Positions 36,306 to 38,805 of a DNA stretch of 38,805 bases are shown piece after piece. Positions within the stretch are counted from its first letter, which is position 1. The number at the start of each line of letters is the position of its first letter. The translations under genes were made by a program, and so were the position numbers. Under the pieces are notes generated by a model. The model saw nothing but the letters and a program-made list of their open reading frames with translations, ran no database searches and was not told the DNA's origin. Source of the DNA: Pseudomonadota bacterium (lineage in GTDB: Bacteria > Pseudomonadota > Gammaproteobacteria > Burkholderiales > Burkholderiaceae_D); NCBI GenBank assembly GCA_021821365.1, contig JAKACN010000016.1, forward strand, positions 1 to 38,805. Direction: 5' to 3'.

Positions 36306-37490
36306 ATGAACACGACACTGCGATTTCCCGATCTGCCCTGCGTGATGCGTCACATGCTGTGCGCAGGAGGCGCAGCAATGCTGGCGGCTATCCTCTCGTC
36401 CTGCGGTACGGTGCCTGTTGCCGCGCCCATCGCCGAGCCCCCGCTCGCAACTTCGTCAGTTGCGGTGACGGACGCGCCGCATATACCGGCGTCACCCCCG
36501 TCCGTCGATCATGCCGGGGTCTCGTCGCAGCCTTCCATGGCGCCACCGGCACCATCGGATGCTGACAAGGCAGCGGCATTGCGTGCATGGGTCCGGGAGC
36601 AGCGGCGAATTTATCGGGTAGCGGCGCCCTTGCTGATCAACAATGCGGAATTTTGCCCCCAGCACGCCCGGCAGGTTCTCGGGTTTACAGCGAAGAACAT
36701 GTATTCCTACTCCGATGCGTTCATCGACATCGCCAGGTCCGCGCTTGGATTGGGCGAGGACTTGCAGATCATGGACGTCCTGCCGGGGAGCGGCGCGGAG
36801 CAGGTCGGATTGCGCGAGGGCGACGTGCTTCTGGCCGTCGAGATCGAACCGATGCCCAAGGGGGCGGAGGCGGAGCGCGAGGCAGCCGAGTTGATCGGTT
36901 CGGAGATGCGTGGGCGGACGAGCCTGCGCATGGGGATACGGCGCGACGGGCAGCACATCAGAATCGACGTGCCGCTGACATCGACGTGCGCCATGGCAAT
37001 GGATCTGGGAAATGCAATGGAACCGCTTGGCTTTGCCGATGGCCAGCGGGTAATGATTACGCGTGGCATGCTCGATTTCGTGCAATCCGATCAAGAGCTC
37101 GCCTACGTTCTGGCCAGGGAAATGGCTCGCAATGAAACCATGACGGAGGGAAGTGTGGAAATGCGCGACATTATCGATCGCCTCCATTCTCTTGACGCCA
37201 GCACCCTATCCGGCGACGTTCCGGATGCGCTCAACGGCGCTATGCAATCCTATGCGAAGGACATGGATTCCGATACCGGCAGGCTGGCGCTCAAGATGCT
37301 CGCGCGCGCCGGCTACGATATCGCGGACTATCAGGCATTCTGGCAGCGGCTTGCGACGCGACTGGCGGACGGAATCAACACCGGTGCACCGGCCGTCGCG
37401 CGGCCCGAAACCGTTCGGCTTTCCGCGCTCGATCGGGCGGCAAGGGGCACTACGCCGGGTGCAGCAGGAGAACTTCCGCATGCACAATGA
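36306..37490 (+). CDS. M48-like lipoprotein with embedded PDZ-like domain and degenerate zinc site (predicted inactive)
   Basis: Lipobox (ILSSCGT); PDZ-like IMDVLPGSGAEQVGLREGDVLLAVEI; M48-like context DQELAYVLAREMARNE and SDTGRLALKMLARAGYDIADYQAFWQRL. Confidence 0.75.
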   Translation: MNTTLRFPDLPCVMRHMLCAGGAAMLAAILSSCGTVPVAAPIAEPPLATSSVAVTDAPHIPASPPSVDHAGVSSQPSMAPPAPSDADKAAALRAWVREQRRIYRVAAPLLINNAEFCPQHARQVLGFTAKNMYSYSDAFIDIARSALGLGEDLQIMDVLPGSGAEQVGLREGDVLLAVEIEPMPKGAEAEREAAELIGSEMRGRTSLRMGIRRDGQHIRIDVPLTSTCAMAMDLGNAMEPLGFADGQRVMITRGMLDFVQSDQELAYVLAREMARNETMTEGSVEMRDIIDRLHSLDASTLSGDVPDALNGAMQSYAKDMDSDTGRLALKMLARAGYDIADYQAFWQRLATRLADGINTGAPAVARPETVRLSALDRAARGTTPGAAGELPHAQ

Positions 37491-37646
37491 CCCGCATGGA
37501 TCTTTCCTCATGCTTTGAGGGCAATCACGTTGAGTGAAACCGGTTTCCGCCGCATGTTATGGTCGCTTCGCCCCGCACTTCATGGTCAAGGGGCCACTCC
37601 TGCCTGCCACCCATTATCGTCCAGCCGTGAGCACTAAGAGGAAATG

Positions 37647-38036
37647 ATGAATCGGGAAGAAATACCCGATGAGGTAAAGCGATTCATTCTGATCAGCATC
37701 CCCTCGGTTCCCTACCTGGAGGCTATCCTGTTGCTGCGCAGGGAGAGAGACCGCGGCTGGACCGCCGGCGAGCTTGCACAAAGGCTATACGTGAGCGCAA
37801 AGGTTGCCGCCGAGGTGTTGTCCGGTTCCGCGGCTGCGGGAATCGCGGCGATCGAAGACACCTCGGCGCTCGTGTATCGCTATCAGCCGGCCTCTGCCGG
37901 CCTGGAGCAAATGATCGACCGGTTGGCGGCGATCTATGCGAAGAACCTGATCGACGTAACCAATCTGATCCACTCGAAAACGAGCAAGAGCGCGCAGCAA
38001 TTTGCCGACGCGTTCATCTGGCGAAAGGATGGATGA
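37647..38036 (+). CDS. Uncharacterised protein, winged-helix-like
   Basis: MNREEIPDEVKRFILISIPSVPYLEAILLLRRERDRGWTAGELAQRLYVSAKVAAEVLSGSAAAGIAAIEDTSALVYRYQPA...: HTH-like helices (GWTAGELAQRLYVSAKVAAEVL). First ATG at 37644 is also possible. Confidence 0.7.
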   Translation: MNREEIPDEVKRFILISIPSVPYLEAILLLRRERDRGWTAGELAQRLYVSAKVAAEVLSGSAAAGIAAIEDTSALVYRYQPASAGLEQMIDRLAAIYAKNLIDVTNLIHSKTSKSAQQFADAFIWRKDG

Positions 38037-38037
38037 C

Positions 38038-38295
38038 ATGGCAGCACTGATCTATGCCCTGTGCGCGTTGACTGCGCTGACGTGCGCCTTTTTGCTGCTG
38101 CGCGGCTACACCAGGCTAAAGTCCGGCATGCTGCTCTGGAGCGGCATTTGTTTCGCCGGTTTGGCGGCCAATAACTTTCTGCTCGTATTGGATCGGATCT
38201 TCCTGCCCGGGACGGATCTGCTGACCATACGACTTTTCACGGCACTGATCGCACTGCTGCCCTTGCTTTACGGGTTGATATGGACAGACGAGTGA
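38038..38295 (+). CDS. Small membrane protein, DUF5985-like
   Basis: MAALIYALCALTALTCAFLLLRGYTRLKSGMLLWSGICFAGLAANNFLLVLDRIFLPGTDLLTIRLFTALIALLPLLYGLIWTDE: three hydrophobic segments; family call from memory. Confidence 0.75.
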   Translation: MAALIYALCALTALTCAFLLLRGYTRLKSGMLLWSGICFAGLAANNFLLVLDRIFLPGTDLLTIRLFTALIALLPLLYGLIWTDE

Positions 38296-38302
38296 GGCTG
38301 CC

Positions 38303-38569
38303 ATGAATCAAATGCTGGTCGGCGCGATTGCCATGGCTTCCCTGGTTGTCAGCCTCGTCTTCCTTCGTTTCTGGAGAAGCACGGGCGACCGCTTTTTCCT
38401 TTACTTCGCCCTGTCGTTTTTCCTGCAGGCGTTCGGCCGCGTGGTGCTGGGCAGCTCCGCGATACAGGATGAGGATACGCCGTTGTTCTACTTGATCAGG
38501 CTGGTGGCGTATGGCCTGATCCTGCTTGCCATCATTCAGAAAAACAGCGGATCGAGCAAAGACAACTGA
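38303..38569 (+). CDS. Small membrane protein, DUF5985-like
   Basis: MNQMLVGAIAMASLVVSLVFLRFWRSTGDRFFLYFALSFFLQAFGRVVLGSSAIQDEDTPLFYLIRLVAYGLILLAIIQKNSGSSKDN. Confidence 0.75.
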   Translation: MNQMLVGAIAMASLVVSLVFLRFWRSTGDRFFLYFALSFFLQAFGRVVLGSSAIQDEDTPLFYLIRLVAYGLILLAIIQKNSGSSKDN

Positions 38570-38604
38570 GCGTGCGCAAGAAGAGCGGCATGGGTTCCGG
38601 ACGT

Positions 38605-38805
38605 TCAGCCCCCTCTGCGCACTGCTTCCAGCATCTGTGCCAGCTTCGCCGCCGAAACCTCTCCCACGCGCGCCCCGACCAGCCTTCCCCGTGCATTGAA
38701 TACGAGCGTGGTGGGCATGGCCGCGGCGCCTGTTTGTTTCGCCACGGCGCCGGTCTGGTCCAGCAACACATTGGCGAGAGCCAACCCGGCCGCGTCGAGG
38801 GACTC
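38605..38805 (-). CDS. TlpA-like thioredoxin-family protein, C-terminal fragment (truncated by window edge)
   Basis: Minus-strand reading ...ESLDAAGLALANVLLDQTGAVAKQTGAAAMPTTLVFNARGRLVGARVGEVSAAKLAQMLEAVRRGG*: cis-Pro (MPTT) and G-x-L-V-G typical of TlpA/ResA. Not in the ORF track in this frame. Confidence 0.75.
   Translation of the reverse strand, partial: ESLDAAGLALANVLLDQTGAVAKQTGAAAMPTTLVFNARGRLVGARVGEVSAAKLAQMLEAVRRGG

Noticed and set aside
1-38805. CRISPR array, prophage, IS element, integron or toxin-antitoxin/defence locus
   Set aside because: No regularly spaced repeats, transposase/integrase/phage proteins or recognisable defence domains among the sense-strand ORFs.

Overview
The window is a GC-rich chromosomal segment, gene-dense and betaproteobacterial in character (Burkholderiales/Oxalobacteraceae-like by protein flavour; this is inference). 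It reads mostly as ordinary metabolic, stress and envelope genes. I see no phage, IS element, CRISPR array, tRNA or rRNA. Main blocks, left to right: (1) an emrA-uspA-emrB efflux operon (emrB truncated by the window edge) with an upstream hemerythrin gene; (2) a DUF2242-like lipoprotein, a VIT1/CCC1-family transporter, a type-B carboxylesterase and a methyltransferase; (3) a bacteriohemerythrin preceded by a perfect FNR/DNR-like dyad; (4) a probable GABA or polyamine-derived amine uptake and catabolism operon (gabT, PotABCD-like ABC transporter, gabD) divergent from a MocR/GabR-type regulator; (5) a complete NAD-dependent molybdenum formate dehydrogenase operon, fdsGBA-fdhD(fdsC)-fdsD; (6) a Cache-like/GGDEF diguanylate cyclase and a ClsC-like phospholipase D lipoprotein; (7) marR-emrA-emrB with a palindromic operator over a perfect TATAAT; (8) a PBP7-like endopeptidase; (9) an osmotic-stress operon of MscS-type channel, OtsA with an unusual membrane/extracytoplasmic sensor-like extension, and OtsB; (10) an M48-like lipoprotein whose zinc site is degenerate; (11) a compact cluster of a winged-helix-like protein and two DUF5985-like small membrane proteins; (12) a truncated TlpA-like thioredoxin. 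The best candidates for something undescribed are the mscS-otsA(sensor)-otsB module, the pseudo-M48 lipoprotein with its dyad-rich upstream region, and the DUF5985 trio. I found no clear-cut novel defence or mobile system.
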